Positions 25,401 to 35,631 of a stretch of 64,000 bases of DNA are shown piece after piece. The position numbers and the translations under genes were made by a program. Source of the DNA: Geosiphon pyriformis (Eukaryota > Glomeromycota > Glomeromycetes > Archaeosporales > Geosiphonaceae); NCBI GenBank assembly GCA_016748015.1, contig JAAOMT010000664.1, forward strand, positions 1,161,322 to 1,225,321, read 5' to 3'. Each line of letters begins with the position of its first letter. Within the stretch, counting starts at the first letter, position 1. Under the pieces are notes generated by a model. The model searched no databases. It was not told where the DNA came from and was given only the letters and a program-made list of their open reading frames with translations.

Positions 25401-26124
25401 GTTCATGTGGTATATTATGAGAATCGTAAAGGAGAAACTGAGATAAATGACATCTTAGTGAATATATCATCACTGGAAATTTTCTTTTGGAAAATTTTAA
25501 AACGAAGATTAACCTGAGGATTTTGGGAAGAGTTTTGAATATCTTGACCTAACCAAGTAGGATGATTTTGAAACTCTATATTGGGCCAATTAGAAGCTTG
25601 TTGATAATTGTGGTTCGCTACCCCAGTGATCGGCGAATGGTTGGAATAAATATGGTTTTGAAACACGAATGATTGAAGCGAGCTTGGGGGATACATGTTT
25701 TGAGAATGAAAATATCCCGGTTTGTTTGTTTGGTAATTCTGTCCATTCCTATACAAATTGCCACGTTTCGGTTTTTGTTTCCGAAAATGATCGGTAATGG
25801 TAGTTTGATAATTATGATTACCACCTTGATTTCTATCGGAACTGTTAACAGTAAGCTCTTGCTGAAAACTTGGGAGGTCTCTAGATTGAAAATCTTGAGG
25901 GGCACCTGCTTGTAAAAAATTTTCGAGTATAATTAAATAGGAGAATAGAGGTATCATTGAAAAAGCGCCAAAAAATATTCTATCACTCTAAAACTATTGA
26001 GCAAAATAACAAAGTTAAAGCCAAATGAATAGTGTCCACCTTCACCTGTCCTAGCCGTTTGAGGCTGCCAGTTAAAAGTTGGTGAGTTTTGTGAGGGCCA
26101 GAGGGAATTATGAGAGGACTGCAT
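16964..26124 (-). CDS. Multidomain chromatin reader fused to bacterial-type DNA methyltransferase
   Basis: A 28-exon gene. Exon ends (high to low) include 26124-26046, 25905-25514, 25437-25264, 25184-24801 and 24721-21673, then 23 small exons down to 16996-16964 (TGA at 16964-16966). Summed, they give 7,029 nt with every junction in phase, or 2,342 residues. Domain order: Asn/Gln-rich N-terminus (1-340), acidic/Ser-rich region, Cys4 finger (about 800), Tudor (about 838-888), Cys4 finger (about 1020), Tudor (about 1064-1113), Tudor (about 1255-1307), ZZ finger (about 1365-1420), extended PHD (about 1482-1600), ZZ finger (about 1608-1660), GATA-type finger (about 1715-1738), methyltransferase (about 1825-2055), degenerate methyltransferase half (about 2150-2342). 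Likely nuclear; it probably reads histone marks and methylates a nucleic acid base. Target base and substrate are unknown. The start is the first in-frame ATG after a stop. Least certain are the N-terminal exons 1-3 and the junction of exons 11/12 (donor GTCCGT). The N-terminus could belong to a separate gene, but phases argue for one. Confidence 0.85.
17530..17610 (-). other. GC-AG intron
   Basis: Intron 26 of the reader-methyltransferase gene. After the Leu codon TTG the donor is GCAAGT, the standard form of non-canonical GC donors, and the acceptor is TTACTCTTAG. Only this junction keeps phase 0 between LLSL and GLISDLSE. Confidence 0.7.
19536..21583 (-). other. Exons 6-14: ZZ, extended PHD, ZZ and GATA-type zinc fingers
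   Basis: ZZ finger 1 crosses three exons (YCNQCN, YYCTYC, FELCIWCF, then DHQHPRCSF; 21583 to about 21220). The extended PHD covers 21030-20590: CGFC, FWAHYACA, then after an intron KCGKCKERGATIGCFEPKC, SFHLAC and FYCPSH, so all zinc ligands of the atypical second PHD are present. ZZ finger 2 lies in 20510-20250 (CFRCDVC, WWSCSPC, FDLCSKCF, DEHEHSKDEF). The GATA-type finger is split by an intron between 19911 and 19811: CSYC, SSRWRKGYNG, CEDC, spacing C-x2-C-x17-C-x2-C. These are histone- and DNA-contacting modules in other proteins; the ligands here are unknown. Confidence 0.82.
21673..24721 (-). other. Exon 5: acidic region, two Cys4 fingers and three Tudor domains
   Basis: One 3,049 nt exon. 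Two Cys4 fingers of identical spacing C-x2-C-x15-C-x2-C (beginning CESCNKAHEN and CESCNVLHLN, coding near 23350 and 22690) are each followed by a Tudor domain (KVHYDGWGQEYDEWL near 23150; RVHYDGWDAKFDEWI near 22460). A third Tudor has no finger before it (KVEARDAFKEWHSARV, then HYDNSSSVYDEWI, near 21990-21840). The pattern EARD..K.W...V.......HYD....YDEW...S..LR is that of PHF20/MBT-type Tudor domains, which bind methylated lysine. The first 400 residues of the exon are low-complexity, Ser/Glu/Lys-rich and probably disordered. The stretch from 22700 to 22980 is basic and Ser-rich. Confidence 0.85.
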
Positions 26125-27073
26125 TGCATTTGCTGGCCACACTCCGCGAATTTTTTGGGAGCCTTAAAAAGTTCAGACCTTGCGCATAGAAAGACTTTAA
26201 GACAGCGGTTTTGTTCTAAGTGTTCAGGAGAACATATATCAAGAAACTTACAGACAATCCTCAGAATTTTATGTTGCACGTCCCCGAGGAACCTTTTTAA
26301 TTGGTAGAAATTTATGGCTCAGTTAATAGGCTATATTGTTAGTTACCGCTATTTTGAGCAAAGCTGCCAATTCGAAAAAGAAGAGAAAACAAATATGGAA
26401 TAGTTACAAGAGGCCGAGAAATCCCAAGTTCAAGAGCAGGAACGAAGTTACTAGCACTCTAAAAATGTGCTTTGAAAACTCGTGGCGAATTGGAGGCAGC
26501 CATTATATCGTATGCAGACACATAAAAAAAATTGTTTGACGGAACATGACTGTTGTGCAACCGATTTTAACTTTTTTGAAGATTTTCCGTTGCGGCTAGA
26601 AGGGCTCAACGTAAAATTGGCCATAATAAAGGGTAAAAGACGACATTTTACTTTTATTTAAGAGTTGAGCGAGCGAAGCATTTCTTTCCTGCAAAACATT
26701 TTTATTGATGCAATGTCACACGTTTTCAACACCTAGTTAAGTAAATCTAGTTTTTGGTGTATCATTCCCAGATATTGGGGTTTACAGTTGCTTTTCCTGG
26801 ACAAACAACGCAAGTACGTGCCCCAAGGTTTAACCGTTAAAACTGAACAGTGCATTTGTGATTAACCTTCACTGTTCGGGACAAATCAAAGATTTATTTT
26901 TATTTTTTGAATGATCAGCTATGGTCATCTTTAATGTAATCTATTTCCCAGGCAGTATAGAAATTGAGACAACATCGATCATTTCTGAGATTTTATCAGT
27001 GAAATCCAGATTTATTTGAATGAGAAGTTAGACCATTAATAATCAATAGTTAAACATTGTGAGGATTCAAAAA
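26125..27073. other. Intergenic region between divergent genes (shared promoter region)
   Basis: About 950 bp separate the start of the minus-strand methyltransferase gene from the plus-strand polymerase gene. Base composition is like that of the genes, not of the AT-rich relics. Short open frames here (for example 26336-26539) show no domain and are not supported. I did not recognise specific promoter elements. The arrangement allows a bidirectional promoter, which is inference. Confidence 0.5.
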
Positions 27074-29379
27074 ATGTTCTCGGGATTAAATTTTCATATT
27101 ATTAACGCGAAGCTTAATGGCGAAAAGATAGAAAACCTAAAGGGTCAAATCGTTACTCTAGGAGGCAAAGTTTCTGATAATATTTACGATGCCGATGTAT
27201 TTTTAACAGTTCTTAAATCCCCGGCGAGACTCACACGTTACGTTTCAGAAAAGGTTGAAAAACCAATAGTGTCTTTGGACTGGATTGAAGAATGGTTCGA
27301 AAAGATCATCAATTTGCTAAATAGACATGATTAAAAAGCTTCTTTTCACAAATTTTGGATGTTTAATTCTTCTTAGTATAGTTGCTAAGACAAGGTTGCC
27401 TTTTAACGGGCACCTATTAGCTAGCTTAAGAACAAACAGCAAAACGAATGATGCTGCGGAGTCAGAAATAACTGGCTCTCAAGGATCACAAAGACAATTG
27501 GACATTTATTCGGATGCCAGCAGTTTTGAAAGCGGGTAAGTACCATATTTTAGAAATATCAAGCTTGATTATATTTATCGCTTACGTTCGTAGCTTGTCG
27601 GCCGATTCTAATTTAACGGATGACGAAATTCTCGAACAAGCTGATGAAACTGCTGCTTTGGGTAATGGATAATACTATTGGAGATAGTCTCTTAAGCTTT
27701 GTGCTAAAATAGATATTCCCAGATTATAAGGTTCTTCACTAACTCTATTACCTTAGATCCCAGATTTCTTAACACAAAGTATGAATGTCTTCGCCCTACA
27801 CCGCTCATTCCAAGATATAATCAATCCTTAATTGAGCTACTGGACATTTTAGCAAGAGACCGGGAAGTCAATGAAGAATCTCTTAATGCTTTGAGTTACC
27901 GTCATGCAATAGCTGCACTGAAGGTAAATTTCACATATTTATATTAAGATTTTAAACAGAAGTATGATATCAACTGATTTTTTGAATATTTTGGTTACAG
28001 GCATATCCAAAAGACATTGAAAGTGCCAAGGAAGCAAGAAAAATAAAAGGTTCCTCGAAATGCCTTCTTGCTCCACTTTTTCAAATGCACTAACATTTAA
28101 ATATGCCTAGGGATTGGTCCGAAAATTAGTCTTCAAATTCAACTATTTTTAGAAACAGGTACAATTGAAGAAGCGCAGGAGATTCGTGTTTCTGAGAAAT
28201 TTCAAGTTTTGGATACGTTTTCCCGTGTGTATGGTATGTGGACACTATCTGAAAAAACATAGCTTTCATTACCATCAGGGAAAAAAATTGATTTTCTATA
28301 GGTGTTGGGTTTAAAACGGCACAAGCTTGGTATCGCAAAGGTTATCGAACAATTGATGACTGTTTAAAGAATCCAAAATTGACTGAGAACCAAAGAGTTG
28401 GTCTAGATCTCTTTAAGGATTTTCAAAAAAAGTCTCGTTTTGAAAATTTATCGAAATAACTGCAGTTTTTTCAAATCTTTTGAAATCTAATTTTTAATAA
28501 TATCTTAGGATGACGCGCCGAGATATTGAAGAAATTCTTGAAATTCTTGAAAAAGAGATTACAGCCATACACCCTGATTGTAAAATTACTCCTGTAGGAG
28601 GTTATCGACGTGGTAAAGAGTTTAACGGAGATGTTGATGTTATAATATCGCATTCTGACGAAAAAAAATCCGGAGAATTACTTGAAGAATTGACTGACCG
28701 ATTATCAGCAAAAGGTATAAATTTTGTATCAAGATTAACAGAGAATTTTTCCGATTTTAATGTTTTTTTTTTACTTTCATAGGATTGTTAAAATATAAAT
28801 TTTTTTATACCAAGTCAAGTACAGTTTCTAATCTCATATCTAGAAAGCATCATATGATGGACCGTCTAGATAAGGTAAGACTTGCTATTATTGCCTAATA
28901 CTGATCAAGACGATTGCTATTTAAACAACTTCCTTTAATTATTAGTGCTTTTGTGCATTTTATCAGCCCAGCTCTAAAATTTTTCGGCAGTTAGATATAA
29001 TTGTTGTCCCAAATATCCAATATCCCACTGCACTTCTGGGCTGGACAGGTTCTATTTTTTTTTATTTTTTTATTGATAAAGTTATCTTATAGTTTTTAAA
29101 TTGTTCCTGTTCTTGAATTTCCTTCAGGATCCCGACAGTTTGAGCGTGCATTAAAATTATATGCATCAAAGGTCTTTTCGATTATAATTAGAGCAGTGAA
29201 TACTTTTTTGAAATTTGCATAACGTAAGTTAACTCTTTTAGGAAAAGAACCGAGTTTTTGCATCCCATGGTCTTTTTACCAATACCAGGCCACGCAGGCG
29301 CATCTTTGTCTCAAGTGAAAGGGAAATTTTTGATATTTTACAGATTCCTTGGATAGAGCCTGAAATGCGAAATTGCTAA
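27074..29379 (+). CDS. Family X DNA polymerase, Pol mu/TdT/Pol4-like
   Basis: Twelve exons: 27074-27294, 27395-27535, 27594-27661, 27757-27923, 28001-28049, 28111-28233, 28302-28431, 28509-28714, 28783-28874, 28946-29048, 29128-29171, 29242-29379. They sum to 1,482 nt in phase, giving 493 residues. An N-terminal BRCT domain (GGKVSDNIYDADVFL, SLDWIEEW) is followed by a Ser/Thr linker. Then come the 8-kDa and fingers regions with helix-hairpin-helix KIKGIGPKISLQIQ and YGVGFKTAQAWY, and the palm with catalytic pair GDVDVII and third Asp in RQLDIIVV. The thumb has ALLGWTGSRQFER, SHGLF and EPEMRNC. Such enzymes fill gaps in end joining and base-excision repair. GWTGS and SHGLF are typical of Pol mu/TdT, while Pol lambda and beta usually have YFTGS. 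All catalytic residues are present. Confidence 0.9.
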
Positions 29380-29703
29380 TGAAATCTCCAGATTAAAAAT
29401 TAAAATCCAAAAACATGGAAGAACGTTTTAGAATTATTGAGCAGAAATGACCACAACATTATATACACCCGATTTTTTGATAGTTTTTTTATCGATCAGA
29501 TATAAGTTGTGTCCTCTTAATGGTTGTGGTACAAGCCCGAATTCTTAGAGTACTATTATTAGAATATTGGACAAATTGAGCTACACACATTGTCTGACAC
29601 CACTGTTTTTTAAATGCCAAATAAGAACACTAGCAGTTATCAAATGACCTAAAAACAGGAATAAATATTTTCATTTAACCCTCTCTTAGATACTCTTCTA
29701 TCA
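29380..29703. other. Short intergenic region between polymerase and kinase genes
   Basis: Only 324 bp lie between the TAA of the polymerase and the ATG of the kinase, both on the plus strand. It must hold the 3' end of one and the promoter of the other. No specific element was identified. Confidence 0.5.
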
Positions 29704-31536
29704 ATGGACAAATATCAGGTTAGCTATGATCCATAACCTAGAGCTGCTTTTCATTTTTAAGCAGCTAAGCTCACATTCTGGAATGTTTCTTCATCGCTCG
29801 AAAGAAAATTGAAAAACTCGGAGAAGGTAACTGTGATTTATGTAAGTCGAAAGCTGTAGAAAAGTGCTCATAATACTCTTATGCATGGATTATATTTTTT
29901 AGGAACTTATGGGATCGTTTATAAAGCCCAAAATAGGGATACAAATGAGGTTGTTGCACTGAAACGAATACGACTTGACAACGAAGAAGAAGGGGTAGTT
30001 AAGCGATTGATTTACTATAAAAAAAGTTGATCTTTCAGTTTATCTGATCCTTGATATACTCAGAGAAGCTCGTTAAACATTATTTGAAAAAGGTTCCATG
30101 TACAGCCATTCGTGAAATATCTTTACTTAAAGAGTTAAAGCACCCTAATATTGTCAGGTATCACTTTTTAATTATTAAGTCCTTTTAAATCATATAAATG
30201 TCAAGATGCTTGATTTTTCAAATTATATTTCAGACTATATGATGTATTACATACGGAGAAAAAGCTGACATTAGTATTTGAATATTTGGATTCTGATTTG
30301 AAAAAATTCTTGGATACATACGGAGGAGATCTTGAAGTGCCGACAATCAAGGTACTTAGGAATTTAAAATTGCCAGTCATTATCCCTAAATTTCTAATTA
30401 TATATTCTGAATGAATTTTCCCAGCAATTAATGTACCAACTTCTAAAAGGTATCGCATTTTGTCACGAACATCGGGTCCTACATAGGGTAATTTACTTTT
30501 CTTTTTAGCCAAATTTCCACAATACTATATACTTATCCAATTCTTGGCCATTAAATTTTAGGATTTAAAACCACAGAATTTGCTCATTAATAATAAGGTA
30601 ATTTTGTCTGAAGATGAGGTTTATACACATAAAAAGGCACATTAATAAATTTTATGACACATAAGAAAGGTGAACTGAAATTAGCCGATTTTGGTTTAGC
30701 ACGCGCTTTTGGAATCCCTGTACGAAGTTATTCCCATGAGGTTAGAGATAAAACAATGATACATCTTCAAAATACTTGATCTTTTTATTTAAGTTATAAT
30801 CTTTGATAGGTAGTAACGTTGTGGTATCGTGCACCAGATGTTTTGATGGGATCAAGACAGTATAATACCTCAATTGATGTATGGTCTGCTGGATGTATAT
30901 TTGCAGGTAAATAAATTTCATTTTCTATTGTAAAAATAAGTATTAATTATTGAGATATGTTTATTAAAATATGAGCTTTTAATTATAGAGATGGCCTCTG
31001 GTAGGCCATTATTTCCCGGAAGTTCAATCAAGGATCAACTCCTTCGAATATTCAAATATCCTTCAGATCTTTAACAAATTTTTGATTTTGATTTTCCCTA
31101 GTTTACTATTTTCAATTTCCTTATCACTTTGAACAGTTTTAGGTACACCAACAGAAGAAACGTGGCCAAAGGTATCGCAATTTCCGGAATATAAAGTAAT
31201 GTAAATTTTCTCAATCACTCTTAGCTTGAATTTATGCATAATCGAAGTTATATTAATTGGTTCATACTAAATATTTAAGAGTGATTTCACAATTTATCAA
31301 CGAATTCCTCTTGAGAGCCTCTTGCCAAAATTAGATCCACAGGGTATTCACTTATTAAGTGTAGGTCTATATTTTCAAACCCGGTTTTTTGGGTCCAATT
31401 TTCTAATGATTTTTTTTCATCTTAGAAATTGATAGAATATGAACCTGACAAACGTCTGGGTGCTGAAGATGCGTTACAGCACCCATACTTTGAGGAAATT
31501 CGAAAAAAGGATCAAATTCAACAGGCTCCCGTATAA
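29704..31536 (+). CDS. Cyclin-dependent kinase, Pho85/CDK5-like
   Basis: Thirteen exons: 29704-29718, 29805-29826, 29903-29994, 30093-30157, 30234-30351, 30425-30487, 30562-30597, 30666-30740, 30810-30906, 30989-31055, 31135-31195, 31280-31360, 31426-31536. They total 903 nt in phase, giving 300 residues, the usual CDK length. Gly loop LGEGTYGIVY, ATP-binding Lys in VALKRIRL, cyclin-binding helix [14 protein letters not shown] (PCTAIRE rather than PSTAIRE), catalytic loop HRDLKPQN, DFG in [14 protein letters not shown], and [14 protein letters not shown] and [17 protein letters not shown] are typical of Pho85/CDK5. The enzyme phosphorylates Ser/Thr proteins when bound to a Pcl-type cyclin; in yeast it acts in phosphate signalling and the cell cycle. 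Start ATG is followed by KYQ, as in the family. Ten of the twelve introns are ordinary GT-AG on a quick reading, and one (31056-31134) is AT-AC. Confidence 0.93.
31056..31134 (+). other. U12-type AT-AC intron in the kinase gene
   Basis: The 79 nt intron begins ATATCCTT, the perfect minor-spliceosome donor. It carries TTCCTTATC at 31117-31125, close to the U12 branch-site consensus TTCCTTAAC, with its A 11 nt from the 3' end. It ends in AC. Splicing here joins ..CGAATATTCAA to AGTTTTAGGTACA and restores [15 protein letters not shown]. There is no GT donor nearby that would do this. Confidence 0.88.
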
Positions 31537-32361
31537 TTTTAACGTAATCAATTATTATCAGAAGATTTGATGATACCCTAGTACTTCCACGTGGGCTGTA
31601 TACTATATTCGTCAAAGTGGTATAATTTAATAGCATATGAATAAACATAATTATAGATATTACTAACTATTTTGTGGATTTCAGGTTAGAAACGTTTCAT
31701 TCTTTGATCTTTTAATACAAAAATAATTACACCTTAAATTTAGGGAAATTTTGAATATTTATATCAGATCACTAAATCACTAATCATCCACCCATAAAAA
31801 CTAGTTGGATTTTATTCTTGGGAAATATTTTTTTTTTGGAGACACAAGATTCGGTCGAAAATATTCATCGCTTTTTACAGCAAATTTTTGACACAGTTTT
31901 TGAAGACATTCGACGGATTCTTTAATCAAAAATATTAAAATTGTGGAATACATTAAAAATTTATTAAGATTTTGGATTTGAAAATGAAAATAAATTAAGC
32001 TTGAAAGTGTTTTTTTTTACTTATTTTAATATCTTATTTTGCAAATTTTTGGTTAAGGTTTTTTCTTTTGGCAATTAAAAGATTAATTCTGTTTTTTAAT
32101 TTTTACTTATTATTTGTATTGTTGTTTAATAAAAATATTAATTTGTTTTTTAATTGCTGTTTAATAAAAATAATTAATTTTTGTTTTACAGTAATTATTT
32201 ATGCAAATTTATAGTTATATTATGTTAGTAAATTTTTAATTTAACTGTAAAATGTTTTTTTTAATAAGTTTTTTTAATTATAATAATATTATATTAATTT
32301 TAAAAAATAAAAATTTAATTTTTGCAGTTAATAATTAAATAGTTTTAAATAACTAATTTAT

Positions 32362-32397
<36 letters not shown>

Positions 32398-32451
32398 TTT
32401 TATAATATAATAAAATATATATTTAAAATAAAAACAAAATATAAGGTTTGG
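31537..32451. repeat. 3' flank of the kinase gene, then AT-rich sequence with (ATT)n
   Basis: Composition falls from gene-like to very AT-rich after about 31900. A perfect ATT microsatellite of about eleven units lies at 32364-32396. No gene is supported; the open frame 31403-31648 on the minus strand is antisense to the kinase. Confidence 0.6.
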
Positions 32452-33311
32452 TGTTATAGATGATTATTTAAGTAATTGAAAACAAATAACAAACCTATAA
32501 CTTGGTGTTTAATAGTTTATATAATTGGTATTAGTAATATTTGAAAATTTTGGTGTCTAAAAGTTTTGGTTAAGTCTTTTGTATAATAAACAGAGATTCA
32601 ATATCAATATTCTGTTGTGATATTTTTAGTTTCTTTTTCAACCCTTAAGTTGGTATGCATTATTGTTTATAGCTTCTCAGAATATTTATTCTGTCAATTT
32701 CTTTCTTAGTTTAATAGCCAGTCTCTTGGTAAGCTATTCTTTAATTCTAAGTGTCTACTTTTATTTTTGGATTTTTTACTAGTCTTTTTCCTAATGTTAG
32801 TACTTTGTGCTTTAATCTCCTTAATTAGTTAGTAATCAACAAAACAAAATAAAAAAAAAATTAATATTTTATCAATAGCCATTATCAAGAGCTATTGTTC
32901 CAATGTGGTTAAGTATTAATAGAGTAAAAATAATTAATATTTTTTAATCAAATAATGATAACATAGATTCAAGTAATAATTGATAATTTATTAATATGTG
33001 ATATGAATTTTGAATCACTTCTAATTGGTTTTCTTAATTAGAGATTTTTAGCTATCTGGTTTTTTTTTTGCTTCTAATACTTTTGCTATATATATATAAT
33101 TGATGTTCTATGAGATCTTACACATTCATGAGCAATGTGCTATAATTTTTCAAGCAATGTGCTCTAATCTACTGATATTACTTATATTGTTGAGCAATAT
33201 ATCATAATTTACTAGCAATATATTTATGTGCTCAATACTATTCTCTTATTGGTTTATTTTTTCTATCTGTTTTTCTTACTATTTTTTTTGTACTCTTTTC
33301 TATGAGTAATA
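32452..33311 (-). repeat. LTR of the old gypsy element (3' LTR on the minus strand)
   Basis: Starts TGTTATAG and ends GAGTAATA. It aligns along most of its length with 41137-42030, for example 'tagtttctttttcaac', 'ttggtatgcatt' and 'agcaatgtg'. The differences I noticed are mostly T/C and A/G changes plus a few indels. Confidence 0.78.
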
Positions 33312-35631
33312 TTATTTCCTTCTTTTTAATATTGAGCTCTGTTGAAATTTTTATTTTAAATTAATTTCATTATTTTTTTTTCTAATACTACTTGTTTAAC
33401 TTTGGTTCTTATGTTTTCTACTTGTGAGTTGTTTATTTTTTTCTACTGATTAATAATTATTGTTTCTATTTCTGAATATAGTAGTATTTCTGAATAATTT
33501 TAAAATATAATATATAGCCAATAAATTGTTTTAATGTGAAATAATGAGTTTGTTTTCTTTTTGATAAAGTTTTCAATTTGCTATATTATTTCTTGATTGA
33601 ATATTCTTTTGGATTTATTAATATATAGTTCTTGAATATTTAGCTTTTGTTCTAATTGATAGTAATAGTATAATATTGGAAGTTGTTTTGTTCAGTGTTT
33701 CTAATTTTCTTTTGTTAGCTCTATTGTTAAACTAATTATGGGTATTTTCTCAAAAGTATTCTTCACTTTTTTATTGTGCTCCCAGTTGTGGAATATTACT
33801 GGTTAATAATAATACTATATTGTAATATGATTTCAGTCGATTTTTATGTGCTACTTTAGTTAAAATTTTGTTGTTTTATCTTAGTTTATAAGCTTTATTT
33901 TCTAGAATTTCTTCAGTGTGAAATAATTTATCTCATTTAAGATCAAATTTTCTTCTCTGTTGTTTTTCTACTTTGATACAATATAAAAGTACTTTGTTTT
34001 CAATCCTAAATTCAACTAATTTACTTGGTAATTGGTTATTATATCATTTTTTTTGTTTTTTTTGTGACTTTTTAAATATTATTAGCTGTTTTTTGTCTTT
34101 TGTTTTCTAAAGTTTCTATTAGTTTGTATGTTTTTTTTAGCAATGTTTTTGGTAAATTGGCTTCTATTATTGGTTTTATTAGATATGTGTTGATGTCTAT
34201 CTCAACTGGTAATGTTGCTGTTTTTTTATAAACAAGTTTAAATGGTGTTGCTTATATGGTATCTTGTTTCATTGTTCAATAAGCAAATAATACTAATGGT
34301 ATAAATAAATTCTATTTGTTCTGGTTTTTTTGGCTGATTTTTGCTATTACTTCACACAATGTTCTGTTGAATCTTTCAACTAAGTTATTTGTTTATAGAT
34401 AATATGATAATGATAATAGTTTTTTAATTCCGAATTTTTAACTTAATTCTATTAATGTTCTGTTCACAAAATGAGTCTTTTGATCTGATAATAATTTTTT
34501 TGGATATTTGTATTGACAAATCAAATTTTTGTGAACAAATTTGGCTATGAATTCTGCATTTATTCTTTGGATTGCTTTTGCTTCTGGCCATTTTGTAAGA
34601 TAGTTTATAACTACTGCTATATAATAATTTCCTCTTCTGATTATAGTTAATGATCCAATTAAGTCAATTTCAATTTGATTAAATAATTGTCTTATTTTAA
34701 TTGATTTCAGTGATTTACTGGGCCTTGTTCTTCTTTTTTGTTAACAAACATCACAATTTTGAATATATTAAATGATATCTGAATACATAGATAGTCAATA
34801 GTATTTTTTTCTGGTTTTTTACATGATTGCTTCTTTATGGAAATGTCTTGCTGTTAGATCTGAATACATGTTAAATAGTATTGCTTCTTTTTCTGGTTTT
34901 GTGATAACTCTAAATAGTTGGTTTGAATATTTTTTGTTCTTTCAATATAATATATTTTGGTAAGTGATAAAATATTTTGATTGTTGTTTTATGTTGTTTT
35001 GTTCTTTTTGAGATAATTTCTCCTTGAACTGTTGAGTATTAATATAATGTTGAAATTATTAATATTTTTGTGTATTTATTTTTTGTTATATTTTTGGGTT
35101 AAGATGTTCTTAAATTTGTCTTATTCATAACAAACTATCAGCATTTTCATTTTTTTTTCTCTTTTTATAATATATAATATAATTGAATAGTAATAGTTCT
35201 ATTTTCTATCTTGTATAGTGGTTATTTCCAAATTTTTGCTTCTGAATTAATGTCAATTTTTTGTGATCAGTGTATATATCAAAATTTTGACTCAAATATT
35301 TCTTCTATTTGATAACAGTCTAATAAATAGCCAAATGTTCTAATACTGGAGTTTTATAGTTCTTTTCCACTGGGCTTAAGCTTTAGCTAATATATGCTAT
35401 TGGATATTCTTTTTTATCTGGTTTTTTTTGTAATAGTACAGCTTCCAATGTTTAACCTGATGCATTAATAATGATAATAAATGACTTGCTGTGATCTGAA
35501 TAGATTAGTACTGGTGCTTGAATAAGCTTTTTTTTCAAAATATTAAAAGCTTTTTGTTGGGTTTCAGTCTATTTATATTTTACATTTTTTGTTTAAAGCT
35601 GGTAAAATGGTTAAGCCAATTTGAAGAAGTT

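Noticed and set aside
26336-26539. Plus-strand open frame between the divergent genes
   Set aside because: No domain, no splice partners, and it lies in the putative shared promoter.
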